Part shown: positions 54,561 to 56,388 of the stretch, one piece after another
How positions within the stretch are numbered: the stretch's first letter is position 1
Layout: every line of letters begins with the position of its first letter
Assembly (NCBI GenBank): GCA_002733575.1
Contig: NVWB01000153.1
Coordinates: 1-56,388, forward strand
Source of the DNA: Blastopirellula sp.
GTDB lineage: Bacteria > Planctomycetota > Planctomycetia > Pirellulales > Pirellulaceae
DNA: 56,388 nucleotides
Reading direction: 5' to 3'
Position numbers and translations under genes: made by a program
Notes under the pieces: generated by a model
What the model was told of the DNA's origin: nothing
Database searches by the model: none
What the model saw: the letters and a program-made list of their open reading frames with translations, nothing else

Positions 54561-55148
54561 CTATTCCTTCAAAACCATATCAATACACATAACCGCCGCT
54601 AAAATGAGTTTTCTGACATCGTTATTTTCAGGTACATCACTCGATATCTCTAATACATAATTATCAGCACTGGTAAACATTTCCTTACCTAATCCGGCCC
54701 ACTTTTTTGAGACATGCGCGAATTGCTTTTCGCCGTTTTTAAAGTAAAAGTCCCAGCCAGTCCATTTACCTTGTAATTGACAAACCACTTGATCGTTCTT
54801 ATCGAGTACATCAAATTTTCCGCCAATGGAAAAGAACTTTTGTTGAAATCCGCCGAGAACCTTATTGTTCTGATCGGTGACAACAACTTTCGATAGGAAG
54901 ATAGAAATGCCTCGCTGAATACGAACGACAAGCTGCCCATCTGGCGTGGTGACTTGAACATCGAATGGCGTCATGCGTTTATAATCGGTGAACCGTAGCA
55001 TCTTGGTGAAAATGCCTAACGAAGGTTCTCTACACTCCATAATGATATTGCCTGTTTCAGGATCATGAATATCAAAATTATTAGCGGCCTTGAACATGCC
55101 AACATGCTCTTTCACTAAAAATAGATTCTTATTGATTACATGGCTCAT
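54561..55148 (-). CDS. LURP-one-related / phospholipid-scramblase-like protein
   Basis: 195 residues; AAGAGGAAG lies upstream of the ATG. The chain follows the LOR/scramblase-like beta barrel with a central C-terminal helix: NLFLVKEHVGMFKAANNFDIHDPETGNIIMECREPS, MTPFDVQVTTPDGQLVVRIQRGISIFLSKVVVTDQNNKVLGGFQQKFFSIGGKFDVLDKNDQVVCQLQGKWTGWDFYFK-type strands (quoted in part), ending in VRKLILAAVMCIDMVL, the hydrophobic helix that threads the barrel. In bacteria the role is unknown; membrane-lipid or nucleic-acid contacts have been suggested for relatives. Copy C of the leader repeat lies upstream. Confidence 0.85.
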   Translation of the reverse strand: MSHVINKNLFLVKEHVGMFKAANNFDIHDPETGNIIMECREPSLGIFTKMLRFTDYKRMTPFDVQVTTPDGQLVVRIQRGISIFLSKVVVTDQNNKVLGGFQQKFFSIGGKFDVLDKNDQVVCQLQGKWTGWDFYFKNGEKQFAHVSKKWAGLGKEMFTSADNYVLEISSDVPENNDVRKLILAAVMCIDMVLKE

Positions 55149-55180
55149 ATTAAATTTCTTCCTCTTGAGTTAACAGAGAT

Positions 55181-55238
55181 TAGGCCTATAGTGGATCAGT
55201 GACTTTGAATGTATCACACTGGCTAGGCGTTTTCAACC
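55181..55238 (-). repeat. Leader-like repeat, copy C (partial)
   Basis: TAGGCCTATAGTGGATCAGT, then GACTTTGAATGTATCACACT and GGCTAGGCGTTTTCAACC correspond to the middle of copies A and B (TCAGTGA...TATCACA...GTTTTC). It sits 33 bases upstream of the LURP-one-related gene. Confidence 0.65.
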
Positions 55239-55302
55239 AAACCCATAAACTGCTCTCTTGCTACAACGTACTTTGTTCAATGAAACCAAAACGCAAACCA
55301 AA

Positions 55303-55527
55303 GAACGCCGAAGGTGTTCTACTCCATAGCCCAGGGTCAGCGACATGGTCGCGCCACCCTGGGTGAGGCTTTCGCAAAGAAATGTACTCTGTAGGAGTAC
55401 CACCTGCACTGGCATTTGTGTAACGCTTTCAGCGTTGGGGGTTGAATTAAGAATTTCATCCTAGGGTACGCTTCGATGCTTTGCATCTTGCGTGCCCTAG
55501 GCTTTGGAGTAGAACACCTGGGCGTTC
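55303..55527. repeat. MITE-like element with 28-base inverted ends and nested hairpins
   Basis: The ends GAACGCCGAAGGTGTTCTAC (from 55303) and its counterpart (to 55527, ending ACACCTGGGCGTTC) are inverted repeats; the inner 19 bases match at 18. Inside lie CCCAGGGT...ACCCTGGG (55330-55363, with a second stem GCGAC-ATG-GTCGC), AACGCTTTCAGCGTT (55421-55435), and a CCTAGGG.ACGC stem (55460-55500) with an inner GATGC-TTT-GCATC. It has no coding capacity. The sequence GAACACCTGGGCGTT also occurs near 51641. Confidence 0.8.
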
Positions 55528-55557
55528 GTGGCACCCGAAAATGGCCATCGAAGCAGG

Positions 55558-56388
55558 TCAATCTTTCTTCAAGAACCTGTCTGCAAACTTGATGTATTGC
55601 TGCCAGTCATAAGCTGTCACGTCATGTTTTCCTGTTCTGAGGTGATAGCCAATCGTTGTGTGAATCGGTTGGTCGGGCTTGGGCATAGCGTGCTCTGACA
55701 GGTTTGCCTTATCGAAGAGTTCATAGACGGGGCTCGCATATTTCGCGGCCAGAAACTCGCCTTTGGGATCGGCCCATTGATCTTCCGTAGCACTGGCAAC
55801 GTAGAGTGGCCGAGGCGCGACGAGCGCCATCAGCATGTGCTGGTCTACCGGCAAGTCGTGTTCTCTCTTTTGGTACTGGTGATGATTGGTGCAGAACCAA
55901 TAGCCGACCGGTTTGATGATGTGGTGAATTCGTTCGCCGTAACAACGTCGGTAAAGGGCCGCTCCGCCACAGCCGGAATTATTGCTGATCACCATGGCGA
56001 ATCGAGTATCCTGAGCGCCTGCCCAAAGTGCGGATTTGCCAAGTCTTGAATGACCGATCACCGCGACTTTCGACGCGTCGACTTGTTCGTCCGTTTCCAA
56101 ATAGTCGAGAGTTCGTGACAAGCCCCAGGCCCAAGCACCGATGGAACCCCACTCCTTCGGTTTCGGTTTCACTTGGCCTTTGTCATAGAACAAAGGATGA
56201 ATACCGTCGGTGAAGTCATTGCGGTAATTGTCGGGGTCGATTTGGTCTCGATGAACGGTCGCCAGTGCATAGCCGCTGTCGATGATCGTTTCCACTTGCC
56301 AACGACTTGCCTTGGCGCCGCGTTCTACAGCATTGCCTCGCTCAATGATTGCCGCGTCTGCATGGATCGTATGATTGCCATCGAAATT
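55558..56388 (-). CDS. CE15-like glucuronoyl esterase / acetyl-xylan-esterase-type hydrolase, N-terminus off the window
   Basis: The frame stays open to the right edge (reading NFDGNHTI... before VETIIDSGYALATVHRDQIDPD), so the protein is truncated; the GTG at 56295 is not its start. It is an alpha/beta hydrolase: the nucleophile elbow is GHSRLGKSALWAGAQD, the variant of the GxSRxGK of CE15 4-O-methyl-glucuronoyl methylesterases. Downstream are SNNSGCGGAALYRRCYGERIH, LPVDQHMLMALVAPRPLYVASATEDQWADPKGEF and the catalytic-type His in GKHDVTAYDWQQYIKFADRFL. It likely cleaves ester bonds in plant or algal polysaccharide material outside the cytoplasm. The signal peptide would be in the missing part. 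Confidence 0.88.
   Translation of the reverse strand, partial: NFDGNHTIHADAAIIERGNAVERGAKASRWQVETIIDSGYALATVHRDQIDPDNYRNDFTDGIHPLFYDKGQVKPKPKEWGSIGAWAWGLSRTLDYLETDEQVDASKVAVIGHSRLGKSALWAGAQDTRFAMVISNNSGCGGAALYRRCYGERIHHIIKPVGYWFCTNHHQYQKREHDLPVDQHMLMALVAPRPLYVASATEDQWADPKGEFLAAKYASPVYELFDKANLSEHAMPKPDQPIHTTIGYHLRTGKHDVTAYDWQQYIKFADRFLKKD

Noticed and set aside
55303..55527. Insertion sequence
   Set aside because: Inverted ends are present but there is no transposase or room for one; it is treated as a MITE-like repeat.

Overview
The window reads as chromosomal DNA of a planctomycete, most likely Pirellulales (Blastopirellula/Bremerella/Rhodopirellula-like). The evidence is the phylum-typical families: a DUF1501 protein, a DUF1552 plus PSCyt1/DUF1592/DUF1588 pair, an ECF sigma factor coupled to a giant Ser/Thr kinase with WD40 and TIGR03067-like modules, very long pseudopilins, and dispersed palindromes whose spurious translation contains GCHWLRQC. 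No rRNA, tRNA, CRISPR array or insertion sequence with a transposase was seen. This is a placement by gene content, not by a marker gene.

Layout. 1-1.35 kb: end of a DUF1501 protein. 1.4-6.2 kb, minus strand: Kdo/LPS cluster (kdsD-like isomerase, kdsC-like phosphatase, large OstA/LptA-like export protein). 6.7-9.6 kb: secreted metallophosphoesterase and a TPR protein bracketed by inverted repeats. 9.7-10.9 kb, minus: tagaturonate epimerase UxaE-like. 11.2-21.4 kb: ECF sigma factor overlapping by 4 bases a 3216-residue zinc-finger/kinase/WD40 protein. 21.5-26.7 kb: PhzF-like, nucleotidyltransferase-HD fusion, FAH-family protein, soluble transhydrogenase. 26.7-31.5 kb, minus: LRR protein and the DUF1552/DUF1592 pair. 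31.7-48.7 kb, minus: a long type IV pilus/type II secretion-like cluster (two PilB/GspE ATPases, PilT, PilC, four E5 prepilins, a giant 1834-residue GspK-like protein) closed by an intrinsic terminator. 49.4-56.4 kb: a repeat-rich accessory stretch with an outer-membrane barrel, small unknown proteins, a lipoprotein, a MESH1-like HD hydrolase, a LURP-one-related protein and the C-terminal part of a CE15-like esterase running off the window.

How the parts work together. The kdsC/kdsD/OstA trio would make Kdo and move LPS. The sigma-kinase pair looks like a signalling unit in which the kinase replaces a classical anti-sigma factor. The pilus-like cluster carries motor, retraction, platform and pseudopilin functions but no secretin or alignment proteins, which must be elsewhere. 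The most unusual material is the modular giant kinase with recent internal duplications, the giant GspK-like subunit, the Ala(-1) prepilins, and a set of nested dispersed repeats in the right-hand 6 kb, including one leader-like element found upstream of three unrelated minus-strand genes.
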